Below, in pieces: positions 1-8,500 of a DNA stretch of 64,000 nucleotides. How positions within the stretch are numbered: the first letter of the stretch is position 1; every line of letters starts with the position of its first letter. The position numbers and the translations under genes were made by a program. A model generated the notes under the pieces. It saw only the letters and a list, made by a program, of their open reading frames with translations, made no database searches and was not told the DNA's origin. This DNA comes from Thiemannella venezuelensis (GTDB lineage Bacteria; Actinomycetota; Actinomycetes; Streptosporangiales; Streptosporangiaceae), in NCBI RefSeq assembly GCF_014203605.1, contig NZ_JACHJJ010000003.1, positions 62,001-126,000 on the forward strand, read 5' to 3'.

Positions 1-349
1 CGCTGCCGGGCAGCAGCCTGCCGAGGACCGGGCGCGCGTCGAGTGCGGCGCGCAGCTCGCCCTCCGCGCCGCGCAGGGCGTCGGCCAGCGGGAGGTACGG
101 CAGCGCGTCGCCGAGTTCGGCGCACTGCCCGGTGAGTACGGCGAAGCCGGCCTCCCTGGCCCGCTCGGCCAGCTCCGTGACCAGCCGGGTCTTGCCGATG
201 CCCGCGTCGCCGCCCACGAGGGCGACCCCGGCCGTCCCCCCTGCCGCGGAGTCCAGCACGGCGACCAGGCGATCGAGTTCCAGCAACCGCCCGACCAGAG
301 TGCTCTGCACCTTCTGTGACCCCACGTCGGCGAGTATGCCATGGACCAC
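1..349 (-). CDS. LuxR/AfsR-type ATPase regulator, N-terminal part (truncated by window edge)
   Basis: Only the first ~116 codons are present; the rest lies beyond base 1. The visible protein has a domain start (STLVGRLLELDRLVAVLDSA) followed by a Walker A loop (GGDAGIGKTRLV), the layout of the AAA/NTPase module at the N-terminus of large LuxR-family (LAL) or SARP/AfsR-type regulators. In that family ATP binding gates a C-terminal LuxR DNA-binding domain, which cannot be seen here. Two in-frame GTG starts exist, at 349 and at 325; neither has a convincing Shine-Dalgarno sequence, so the start is uncertain. The gene diverges from the LysE exporter. Confidence 0.7.
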   Translation of the reverse strand, partial: MVHGILADVGSQKVQSTLVGRLLELDRLVAVLDSAAGGTAGVALVGGDAGIGKTRLVTELAERAREAGFAVLTGQCAELGDALPYLPLADALRGAEGELRAALDARPVLGRLLPGS

Positions 350-440
350 CGACGACGAACCGGTACAAATAACCATAGACCTGCAACGACGCCCCGCACC
401 GCCCTTCCCGCGGGTCCGACCGGCCTCCCGGACGGCCCCC

Positions 441-498
441 GGATCGGCCCTCCGGAGCGCTTCCGGATTGGCCCTCCGGAGCGCCTCCGGATTGGCCT
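441..498. repeat. 24-bp direct repeat, ~2.4 copies, upstream of the LysE gene
   Basis: Two copies of a 24-bp unit (441-464 and 465-488, differing at two positions) and a partial third copy lie between the divergent LuxR-type ATPase gene and the LysE gene. Each unit contains GGCCCTCCGGAGCGC. The position in a divergent promoter region could make it a regulatory iteron, or it may be simple slippage; no function can be assigned. Confidence 0.6.
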
Positions 499-544
499 TC
501 GCCCCGGGGACCGGAGTCCTCCTATGGTCGGAGGCATGGTCTCG

Positions 545-1156
545 ATGTCCACTTTCCTGGTGTTCTCTGTGGCGTCCCTGGCGCTGGTCCTGGTTCCCGG
601 TCCCAACCACCTCTACATCGCCGCCCGCGGCATCGCCCAGGGCCGGGCCGCGGCGATGGCGAGCGCGTTCGGGGTGGAGACCGGGACACTGCTGCACATC
701 GCCGCGGCGGCGGCCGGGCTCTCCTACGTGGTCGCCCGGTCGGCGACCCTGTTCAACCTGATCAAATGGGCGGGAGTCGCGTATCTGGTCTATCTGGGCG
801 TCCGGGCGCTGACCAGCAGGCAGGATCCGGGCATCCGGGAGGCCGAGCCGCAACCGCTGCGCGCGATCTTCCTCGAAGGGGTCGTCGTCAACGTCCTGAA
901 CCCCAAGGTGATCCTGTTCTTCCTGGCGTTCCTGCCCCAGTTCGTGGAGCCGGAGGCCGGGGCGGTGCCGCTGCAGATCGTCATCCTGGGCGGAACGCTG
1001 CTGCTCCTGGGCCTGGTCTCCGACATGGTCTACGCCGCGGGCGCGGGCGCGCTCGGCAGGCGGCTGCGGGACAGGGCCAGGCAGCTCGGATTCTTCAGCG
1101 GCCTCGTCTACCTGGGCCTCGGTGTGGCGACCGCGCTCTCCGGCCGCTCCGCCTGA
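545..1156 (+). CDS. LysE/RhtB-family amino-acid exporter
   Basis: A 203-residue polytopic membrane protein. The family signature near the N-terminus is present (LVLVPGPNHLYIAARG), as is the central NVLNPKVILFFLAFLPQF motif typical of RhtB/LysE transporters, which export amino acids or related small molecules across the cytoplasmic membrane. About five to six hydrophobic segments are visible and the length matches the family. The ATG at 545 is chosen because GGAGG at 530-534 lies 10 bases upstream; an ATG at 536 is only one base from that site. The 3' end overlaps the convergent hydrolase gene by 49 bp. Substrate is unknown. A second LysE paralogue lies at 48490-49167. Confidence 0.9.
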   Translation: MSTFLVFSVASLALVLVPGPNHLYIAARGIAQGRAAAMASAFGVETGTLLHIAAAAAGLSYVVARSATLFNLIKWAGVAYLVYLGVRALTSRQDPGIREAEPQPLRAIFLEGVVVNVLNPKVILFFLAFLPQFVEPEAGAVPLQIVILGGTLLLLGLVSDMVYAAGAGALGRRLRDRARQLGFFSGLVYLGLGVATALSGRSA

Positions 1157-1929
1157 TCGCCGGCCGCGCCTCCCGTCCGCCCCGCCGGGGCACCCGCACC
1201 CGCCCCGGGTCCGCGCCGGGCGGCGCTCCCCGCTCCCGGACCGTCCACCTGGTCGCACAGGTCGCCCACCAGGCGGGCCAGCACGCCGGGGGCGGCCAGC
1301 ATCCCCAGGTGCCCGCGCCCGGGGGCCAGGATCAGCCGGCCGTCCCGGCAGGCGCGCAGGAAGGCGCGCTCGTCGGCGCGGAACGGGTCGCGGGCGCCGT
1401 TGACCAGCCACACCCGCCCCGGATAGGCCGCCAGCGCCGCGAGCTGGCCGTGCCCGGCGACGGCCTCGACGGCCTGGGGCATCACCTCGCAGGACAGTCC
1501 TCCCGCCACCATGGCCTCTCCCGCCGGGCCGGGCAGGGCGCGGCGCAGGCCGTACGAGCTGAGCCGGTCGGCGAGGGGCGGATTCCGGGCCGCCAGTGAG
1601 GCGATGAAGCGATATATCCCGGCATAGCGGTCGGGTAGTGCCGTGCATCCCATCGCGACCAGCCCGGCCACCTTCCCGGGGAACCGCTCGGCCGCCGCGA
1701 TCCCGACGTATCCGCCGAGCGAGAGCCCGGCCACGAACGCCCGCCCGCCGGCCCCGTCGATCGCCCCGGCCACCGCCGAGACCGCCGCGTCCATCGTGAA
1801 CGGCTCCCCCCGCCCGGCCCCGTGCCCCGGCAGGTCCACGGCGATGGACGGCCTGTCCAGACGTGACATGACCGGGCCCCACATGGTCGCGCTGACCCGG
1901 ATCCCGTGGACGAAGACGATCGGCAGCAT
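1108..1929 (-). CDS. alpha/beta-hydrolase fold protein
   Basis: A 273-residue alpha/beta hydrolase. It begins with the VFVHG oxyanion-hole strand, has VDLPGHGAG, and a nucleophile elbow GLSLGG (Ser in G-x-S-x-G); the acid is likely the Asp in NGARDPF and the catalytic His lies in PGRGHLG. The C-terminal ~40 residues are Ala/Gly/Pro-rich and probably disordered. The ATG at 1929 is preceded by AGGAGG at five bases' spacing. The gene diverges from a TetR regulator, and a strong inverted repeat lies between the two, so it is probably that regulator's target. Substrate is unknown; esterase, lactonase or peroxidase activities are all possible for this fold. Confidence 0.87.
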   Translation of the reverse strand: MLPIVFVHGIRVSATMWGPVMSRLDRPSIAVDLPGHGAGRGEPFTMDAAVSAVAGAIDGAGGRAFVAGLSLGGYVGIAAAERFPGKVAGLVAMGCTALPDRYAGIYRFIASLAARNPPLADRLSSYGLRRALPGPAGEAMVAGGLSCEVMPQAVEAVAGHGQLAALAAYPGRVWLVNGARDPFRADERAFLRACRDGRLILAPGRGHLGMLAAPGVLARLVGDLCDQVDGPGAGSAARRGPGAGAGAPAGRTGGAAGDQAERPESAVATPRPR

Positions 1930-1950
1930 GACGGCCTCCTGACCGAAGAG

Positions 1951-1972
1951 TGCAACGCACCGTTGCGTTGCA
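1951..1972. promoter_or_regulatory. TetR-type operator between hydrolase and TetR genes
   Basis: A perfect 9-bp inverted repeat, TGCAACGCA and TGCGTTGCA, with a 4-base spacer (arms 1951-1959 and 1964-1972). It lies in the 64-bp divergent intergenic region, 21 bp before each start codon or so, where a bound TetR protein would block both promoters. Autoregulation and hydrolase repression are inferred from position and symmetry. Confidence 0.75.
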
Positions 1973-1993
1973 ATATACGCTACCCTGATCACC

Positions 1994-2551
1994 ATGGCAC
2001 CGCGCAAGCAGCAGGACATCTTCCGGGCGACCCTCGGTCTGCTCGCCGAGAAGGGCTACGAGGGCCTGACCGTCGAAGGGGTCGCCGAGCGGTCGGGGGT
2101 CAACAAGACCACGATCTACCGGTGGTGGCCCTCCAAGGCCGCGCTGCTGGCCGCCGCGCTGGTCGAGGCCGACGTGCTGGCCGTGGAGCCCCCGGACACC
2201 GGGAGTCTCAGGGGTGATCTGGAGTCCCTGGTCCGGGGGATCGCCGCGCTGCTCACCCGGGCCCCGGCGGCGGACGTCGCGGTGGCCGCGCTCGGCGCCG
2301 CCGCCCACCACCCCGAGCTCGCCGGGGCCGCCCGGCGCTTCTTCGCCGACCGGCTCGCCCGCGAGGAGCAGGTCTTCGAGCGGGCCAGGCGGCGCGGGGA
2401 GCTCCGCGAGGACGCCGACCCCATGCTGATCATGGACCTGCTGGGGGGCGCGGTGTGGTTGCGGACGGTCTTCCGCGGCCTCCCCCTCGACGACGGCTTC
2501 GCCGCCGAGGCGGTCCGGGCCGTCCTGGACGGCGCGGCCGAAGCACCGTGA
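1994..2551 (+). CDS. TetR/AcrR-family transcriptional regulator
   Basis: A 185-residue TetR repressor. The N-terminal helix-turn-helix is clear (residues ~8-55: IFRATLGLLAEKGYEGLTVE, then GVNKTTIYRWWPSKAALL), followed by an all-helical ligand-binding domain of the usual length. It starts 64 bp from the divergent hydrolase gene and shares a perfect 22-bp operator with it, so it probably represses both itself and the hydrolase. The ligand is unknown; the C-terminal domain resembles the broad TetR C-terminal class seen in many actinobacterial regulators. Confidence 0.93.
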   Translation: MAPRKQQDIFRATLGLLAEKGYEGLTVEGVAERSGVNKTTIYRWWPSKAALLAAALVEADVLAVEPPDTGSLRGDLESLVRGIAALLTRAPAADVAVAALGAAAHHPELAGAARRFFADRLAREEQVFERARRRGELREDADPMLIMDLLGGAVWLRTVFRGLPLDDGFAAEAVRAVLDGAAEAP

Positions 2552-2565
2552 GGCCCGGGCATCCG

Positions 2566-2582
2566 CGGCGCCCCGGGCGCCG
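2566..2582. terminator. GC-rich hairpin between convergent genes
   Basis: Perfect 7-bp inverted repeat (CGGCGCC / GGCGCCG, 3-base loop) in the 45-bp gap between the TetR gene and the convergent 403-residue gene. There is no T-run, so it is at best an intrinsic terminator of the L-shaped or GC-hairpin type common in actinomycetes. Confidence 0.4.
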
Positions 2583-2596
2583 GGGCCCGGCCGGGG

Positions 2597-3808
2597 TCAG
2601 CCCGGCAGCGCGCCCGGGATCCGGTCGAGGATCGGGTACGGCATGAGCCCGTAGGCGTAGAAGTCGACCGCGTCCGCCCCGGCGGCCCGGACGGCGCGGA
2701 CCTTGGCGGCGAGCCGGTCGGCCGAGTCGGTGTCGGGCGGCCCCGGACGGAGCACGACCCGCAGTTCCCTGTCCTTGCCCGTCGAGCGGCGGTAGGCGCC
2801 CACGTCGTCGGCGACCCGTGCCGCGTCACGGGCGTAGGCGAGGACGCCCAGCGAGGGCACCAGGTCGCCGAGGGCGACCAGGTCCACGCCGGCCTGCCAG
2901 GAGTCGTGCGCGGCCAGGATCGGCGAGGGCAGCCCGTCGGCGTAGCCCTTCACCGCGCCGGTGCCGTCCAGGAAGACCAGCCGGGACCCCTCCCGCTCGA
3001 CGGCCGCGGCGGTCTCGGAGACCAGGGACGTCACCGTCTCGGAACGGGCCCGCGCGTAGGCGACCACCTCCGGCCCGGCGTAGGCGGTCAGCGCCGCCCG
3101 GGTCACCTCGCCCTGGGCGGGCGGGTCCCCGTCCAGCACGCCGCCCACCACCCTGGCGCACTCCTGGCGCGCCGTCTTGGCGTCGACGCCGAGGTCGACG
3201 GCCCGGCCCATGCAGTGCTCGCAGAAGCAGAGCCCGATCAGGAACAGGTCCATCGGGCCGAGCGGGACGAAGCTCCGCTCGTGGTGGTAGCCGTGCCCGA
3301 AGGTGCCGAAGTGCAGCCCCTCGGCGACCACGCTGTCGACGCCCTGCCTGGCCACGGCCCGCGCCAGCGCGACCGCGTAGAGGCGGACGTCGGGGTGGGC
3401 GGGGCACAGGTCGGCGAGCGAGCCCCGGTCGCCGAAGCAGTTGCGCACGGTCACGTCGGGGAAGGCGTCGCCGATGGTGACGCTGTGCAGGAAGACGGTC
3501 CAGCCGTGCAGCTTGAGCCCCCGCTCGGCGGTGGCCCGGCGGAGCGCGGCCAGCGGCTCCTCCCCGGCTCCCGGCTGCACGGGCGGGACCAGGCGGAGCC
3601 CGCCGAACAGGTCCTCGGGCGGGGCGAAGTGCACCCCGTCCCTGCGGATCGTCACCCGGGACGAGCCGTGCGGGGTGACGTCGCGGGTGCGGTGGTAGGC
3701 GGCGGCCACGGTCACGCCGGTCACGCCGTACCCGGCGACGCGGTCGAGGACCGCGTCCGGTCCCTCGCCCCGCACGTCCTCGACGTAGACGTACACCGAG
3801 CTGTCCAA
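2597..3808 (-). CDS. Unknown TIM-barrel-like protein in a D-amino-acid catabolic operon
   Basis: A 403-residue cytoplasmic protein with no signal peptide. I do not recognise a named enzyme. It opens with a strand-like SVYVYVEDV segment and has repeated pattern of strands and helices, with an acidic VVAEGLHFGTFGHGYHHE region and a Cys-rich CFCEHC motif (around residue 195); together these resemble uncharacterised glycoside-hydrolase-like (beta/alpha)8 proteins. The start is a TTG with a GGGGAGGA ribosome site about 8 bases upstream. It is the last gene of an operon after a PLP deaminase and RidA, with a 31-bp gap, so a role in processing D-amino-acid or amino-sugar-derived material is possible but unproven. 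Confidence 0.75.
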   Translation of the reverse strand: MDSSVYVYVEDVRGEGPDAVLDRVAGYGVTGVTVAAAYHRTRDVTPHGSSRVTIRRDGVHFAPPEDLFGGLRLVPPVQPGAGEEPLAALRRATAERGLKLHGWTVFLHSVTIGDAFPDVTVRNCFGDRGSLADLCPAHPDVRLYAVALARAVARQGVDSVVAEGLHFGTFGHGYHHERSFVPLGPMDLFLIGLCFCEHCMGRAVDLGVDAKTARQECARVVGGVLDGDPPAQGEVTRAALTAYAGPEVVAYARARSETVTSLVSETAAAVEREGSRLVFLDGTGAVKGYADGLPSPILAAHDSWQAGVDLVALGDLVPSLGVLAYARDAARVADDVGAYRRSTGKDRELRVVLRPGPPDTDSADRLAAKVRAVRAAGADAVDFYAYGLMPYPILDRIPGALPG

Positions 3809-3839
3809 GCCGCCGTCCTCCCCCGCTGTCGGTCAGACT

Positions 3840-4226
3840 CTAACGTCCCTTGTACGCCACGAAGTCGATCTCGACCAGGATGTCCATCAGGTCGGAGCCG
3901 ACGGTCGTGCGGACCGGGTAGGGCGTGGTGAAGTAGGACTTGTAGACCTCGTTGTAGGCCGCGAAGTCGCGCTTGAGGTGCTGCAGGTGCACCGTCGACT
4001 TCACCACGTCGTCGAAGCCCAGCCCGTGCGCGGCGAGGATCGCGCCGAGGTTGCGCATCGTCTGGTGGGTCTGCTCGGCCACGTCGGCGCCGACGACCTC
4101 GCCGGTCGCGGGGTCCAGCGGGCCCATGCCCGAGGTGTAGACGAAGTCGCCGATCACGACGCCCTGGGAGTAGGCCCCGACCGGCGCGGCGCCGTCGTCG
4201 GTCCGCAGCTCAACCTTGCCGCTCAT
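3840..4226 (-). CDS. RidA-family enamine/imine deaminase
   Basis: A 128-residue RidA/YjgF/YER057c-family protein. It has the family core GAYSQGVVIGDFVYTSGMGP, and the C-terminal block with the substrate-binding Arg in PYPVRTTVGSDLMD. RidA proteins hydrolyse reactive 2-aminoacrylate or other enamine/imine intermediates released by PLP-dependent dehydratases. The gene lies 14 bp downstream of a PLP deaminase of the D-serine dehydratase type, which makes exactly such intermediates, so the pairing is functionally coherent. The ATG at 4226 is chosen from family length. Confidence 0.92.
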   Translation of the reverse strand: MSGKVELRTDDGAAPVGAYSQGVVIGDFVYTSGMGPLDPATGEVVGADVAEQTHQTMRNLGAILAAHGLGFDDVVKSTVHLQHLKRDFAAYNEVYKSYFTTPYPVRTTVGSDLMDILVEIDFVAYKGR

Positions 4227-4240
4227 CTGTCCGTCCTTAG

Positions 4241-5350
4241 CTAGAAAAACGTGGTGATCAGGTCCACGACGGTGTAGTCGTCGTCCACCACCGGCATGGC
4301 CCGCCACTTGTCGAAGGCGGTGCACGGGTGGGAGATCCCGAACGACACCAGGTCACCCGGCCGCACCGGGGAGTCCGGCGCGAGCCGCAGGACCGCGTGC
4401 TGGTCCTGGACCTTGAGAACGGTAGCGCCCCCGACGACGCCGCGCGGAACCGGCAGCCCCTCGTCGAAGGGGGCGTCCCGCTTGCCGAACCCGACGACGG
4501 CCAGGCCGGGCTCGGGCACGGACAGCACGTGCGCCCAGATCTCCAGCGCCGGGCGGAGCTCCCCCTCGATCCGGGTGTACGGCGTGCGCTCGCGGTAGTA
4601 GCCGTCGTCGTGGGAGACGTAGGCGCCGCTGCGCAGCATGACCACGGCCTGGCAGGCGGCCAGCTCGCGGCCGATCACGTCGAACCACTGGCTGCCGCCC
4701 ACCGACAGGACCGGATTCCGCACCCGCAGGTGCTCCACGGCCTCCATCAGCCGGTGCAGGTATCTCCGGACCTCGCCGGCGGACTTCAGCGAGCCCTCGT
4801 ACCCGGCCACGCCCGCGAGCTCCACCCCGGGCGCGGCCTGGGCCGCGGCGGCGACCTCCAGGAGGTCCTCCAGGCTGCGGCTCCCGGCCCGCCCGCCCTC
4901 GTGCCCGAGCTCGGCCAGCACCCGGAACGGCCGGGGCCCGGCGTGCTTCGCCAGCGCCTCGACCCCGGCCGCCGAGTCGACGAAGCAGAGGAACTCGAAC
5001 GACGGGTCCCCGGCGAGCCGGGCCGCGAAGGCGTCCAGCGCGGCGGGATCGAAGATCTGGTTGGCGAGCAGGATCCGGGAGACGCCGAACTCGCACAGGG
5101 TCAGCGCCTGGCTGGGGGTGGCGGCGGTGAGCCCCCAGGCCCCCGCCTCCAGCTGGGCCCGGACGATCTCGGGCGACATGGTCGTCTTGGCGTGCGGGAC
5201 GAGCGTCAGCCCGTACTCGCGCGCGAAGGCCGCGAGCGTGGCGATGTTGTGCCGCAGCGCGCTTTGGTGCGCGACCATCACCGGGAAGGTGAACGCCCCG
5301 CCGAACAGCGACTCGCCGACGACCCTGCCGGGATCCATGATCCCCTTCAC
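4241..5350 (-). CDS. D-serine dehydratase-like PLP amino-acid deaminase
   Basis: A 369-residue fold-type III PLP enzyme with an alanine-racemase-like N-terminal barrel. The PLP lysine is Lys55 in LVPHAKTTMSP, and the C-terminal beta domain carries a SHPC motif (His341, Cys343) matching the His-x-Cys zinc ligands of DSD1-type D-serine dehydratase, as opposed to the metal site of D-threonine aldolase. The expected reaction is deamination of D-serine or a similar D-amino acid to a keto acid and ammonia. GTG at 5350 is preceded by GGAGG at six bases; an ATG at 5338 is an alternative. It is the first gene of a three-gene operon with RidA and an unknown protein. Confidence 0.88.
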   Translation of the reverse strand: MKGIMDPGRVVGESLFGGAFTFPVMVAHQSALRHNIATLAAFAREYGLTLVPHAKTTMSPEIVRAQLEAGAWGLTAATPSQALTLCEFGVSRILLANQIFDPAALDAFAARLAGDPSFEFLCFVDSAAGVEALAKHAGPRPFRVLAELGHEGGRAGSRSLEDLLEVAAAAQAAPGVELAGVAGYEGSLKSAGEVRRYLHRLMEAVEHLRVRNPVLSVGGSQWFDVIGRELAACQAVVMLRSGAYVSHDDGYYRERTPYTRIEGELRPALEIWAHVLSVPEPGLAVVGFGKRDAPFDEGLPVPRGVVGGATVLKVQDQHAVLRLAPDSPVRPGDLVSFGISHPCTAFDKWRAMPVVDDDYTVVDLITTFF

Positions 5351-5426
5351 TGCGCCCCTCCGTCCGCCCGGCGGCCGTCGCCGGACTCCCTGCGAGGGAC
5401 CCTATCCCCAGGGGCGGACGCGCTCC

Positions 5427-5467
5427 CGCCGGCACGGCTCCCGCCCCCGCGGGGAACCGTGCCGGCG
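5427..5467 (-). terminator. Strong hairpin downstream of the sensor-kinase/DUF4173 gene
   Basis: Perfect 11-bp inverted repeat (5427-5437 with 5457-5467, arms containing GCCGGCACGG) around a 19-base loop, 60 bp after the stop of the fused kinase gene and before the promoter of the deaminase operon. No T-run follows. Confidence 0.55.
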
Positions 5468-5526
5468 CCCGGCCTCCCGCGGAGGGCGGGCCGGTCCGGC
5501 CGCCGGTCGCGGTCCGGGGCGGGCCG

Positions 5527-8500
5527 TCAGTCCTGGTCGGGGATGAGATCGTCGCGGAACGACTCTCCCGAGCAGGGGTCCCCCTCCCCGGCGAGCCGCC
5601 CGGCGAGCAGTTCCCTGGCCTGCTGCCTGGCCAGGTTCCAGCCGTTCCACGGGTCGGGGCGGTCGAGCCGGTTGGCCTGGACCACCTCCCGGAGCACGCA
5701 GCTGCGGGTCGGCTCGGGCAGCCGGTCCAGCGCGGGCACGGCCTCCGCCCCGAGGTCGCCCAGGTACGCCTGGTCGAGCCGGTCCACGCCCCGGACGCTG
5801 AGCTGGGACTCGGCGACCCGCAGGTCCGGGTTCCATACGGCGAAGGCCAGCAGGCCGGCCCCCGTCATCACGACCACGCTCCTCGGCAGCCACCCGGCGG
5901 TGCGCCGGGTGAGCCGTACCCCGCCCGCGACGAGGACCAGCGCGAAGATCCCGCCCAGCCACCAGATGGCCGCCCCCACCGACGCGCGGAGCCGGGTGTA
6001 GCCGTAGGCGTCGACGTACAGGTCGAGCCGGTACATGGCGGAGACCAGGATCACCACCGTCAGCGCGCACAGCAGGCCGAGCAGCCCGGCCATCAGCCAC
6101 CGGTCGCGCCCGTGGAGCTCGACCGCTCCCGAGGCGAGGGCCACGATCGCCAGCACGAACACGCTGACGACGACGAGCTGGAAGAAGCCCGAGCGGGCGT
6201 ACTCGGCGTAGGTGAGGTCGGTGGCCGCCACCAGCCAGCGGGCGCTGCCGAACAGCGCCGTCAGCTGCATCGCCACGAACGTGACGAACAGCAGGTTGAG
6301 GGCGACCAGCGGGGTCAGCCAGAGGCCGCGGCCGACCCGCAGCCGCAGGTCCGGCCCCTTGGGCTCGGCGACCGGCCGCAGGCCGACCAGCACGGCCGAG
6401 GCGGCGACGACCGCGAACACCGCGAAGGTCAGGATCCGCAGCGGCAGGGACTCCGCCCAGTCCTGGCCGGTGAACACCCGCTCCACGGCCTTGGCGAACA
6501 CCGCGTCGGCCGAGGCGAACAGCGCACCGAAGATCGCGACCAGGACCACGGTCAGCCCGGCCCCGGCCAGCGTGGGAACCAGCCGGCGGCGGACCGGCAT
6601 CCCCTTCAGCGGCGCGGCCAGGAACCACGGCACCGGCAGCAGGCCGAGCAGCACCGAGGCCCCGCCCCTGAGCACCCCGAGCCAGCCGCTCCCGGCCCCC
6701 GACAGGGCGAGCGCGGCCATCAGGAACCCGGCCAGCAGGAGCAGTCCGACGAGCCAGTCGGCGTCCCTGAAGACCGCGACCACGACCAGCCCGTACGCGA
6801 TCGCCCCCATCGCGGCCGACCAGAGGGTGAGCCGCCTGCGTACGGCCGGCAGCGCCGCCGCCCCCATGGCCGCCGCCACCAGGACGAACCCCAGCCCCAC
6901 CGAGCTGTACGGCAGGACGACCGCCGCGAGCAGGCCCACGGCCGCGCAGACCGCGAGCAGCCACTTCGGGGTGTCCGGGAGTTCCGGCCGGGGGAACACC
7001 GACGGCGCCACGTACCCTCCCGGCGGCCCTTCGTGCCCCTGGTATCCCCGGGGTCCCTCATATCCCCGATGCCCCTCGTGTCCCGGATGACCCGCCGGCG
7101 CACTGCGGTGCGCCGGCGGCATCCGGTACCGGTACGCCTCCCCGGGCTCCCCCGGAGAGGCGCCGTCCCGCACCGGGCCGCTCCCCGCCGCGCGCGTCCC
7201 GCCGGAGAACGGTGGCCTGTCCGCCGCGCCCGCGCCTTCCGGCCCGGGACCCGGGGGCCGCTTCTCCGGCCCCGGCACGGAGGGACGCGGCGGGACGGGC
7301 GCCGCCGTGCCGTGCCCGGCCGGCTGGTGGCCGCTCCAGATCCCGCTGGGCGGCGTGGTGGCCCCGATGACGGTGCCGATGAACGCCCCGACCGCCGGGG
7401 CGAGGACGCCCAGGGCGAGGCCCAGCCTGAGCTCCACGGCCCCCACCGCGAGACCGAGGAGCACGCCGACGCACAGGCCGACGAACCCTCCGATGAAGAG
7501 CCCGGCGACGGCCCCCCACCAGCTCCGGACCGGCTGCCCGTGCCCGGCGTCCGGCGCGGGCCGCGTGAGCACCGGGGCGAACGGCTCGGCGGGCGCGGGA
7601 CCCGGGGCGGGGCCCGCGGGGAGCGAGGACGCGGAGGAGGCGAGCGCGGAGAGCGCCGCGAGCGCGGAGAGGGTCTCCGCGGAGGACCCGGGGGAATCCT
7701 GATCGCCGGGGCGGTCCTCCTGCTCGGCGGCGGGGTCCGCAGGGGCCGGGGCTCCGGAGGCCGCGGGGGAGCCGTCGGAGGCCGGGGACCCGGACGGGTC
7801 CGCGGGGGCCTCGGCCTGCGGAGCCGCGGGATCCGCGGGTCGGGAGGCGGTGGCGTCCGCGGGGGTCTCCGAACCCGTGGAGACCTCGGGGCCGGAGGGG
7901 GTGAGGGGGTCCGCGGGCGGTACGGGCGGATCCTCGGGAGGCTGGGTGTCCATCGTGATCCTTTCGGGGAGGTCGACCGCGATGCGGCAGCCGACGCCGT
8001 CTTCGACACGGATGGAGCCGCCGTGGAGCTCGACGATCTCCTTGGTGATGGCGAGGCCGAGCCCGGCGCCCCCGCTGTCGGCCGCGCGGCCCGCGTCCAG
8101 GCGGGAGAAGCGCTCGAACGCCCTGGCCCGGTCCTCCGCCGGGATGCCGGGCCCCTGGTCGGTCACGCGCAGTCGCACGCCCTCGCCCCCGGCCTCGGCC
8201 GCGAGCACCACGACCCCGCCCTCCGGGCTGTGCCGTACCGCGTTGTCGAGCAGGTTGGCCAGCACCTGGGCCAGCAGGTCGGCGTCGGCGCGGACGCTCA
8301 GCCCGGCGGGCACCTCGCAGCGGGCCGCCACCCCGTCCCTGGCGAGCACCGCCTCGCGCAGCGCCTGCTCGCAGAGCGGGCCGAGCTCGACGGTCTCCGG
8401 CTCGATCAGGCGGGCCCCGGACTCCAGCCGGGACAGGTCGAGCAACTGGGCGACGAGCCGGCCGAGCCGCTCGGTCTGGGCCAGCGCCGTCCCGAGCGTC

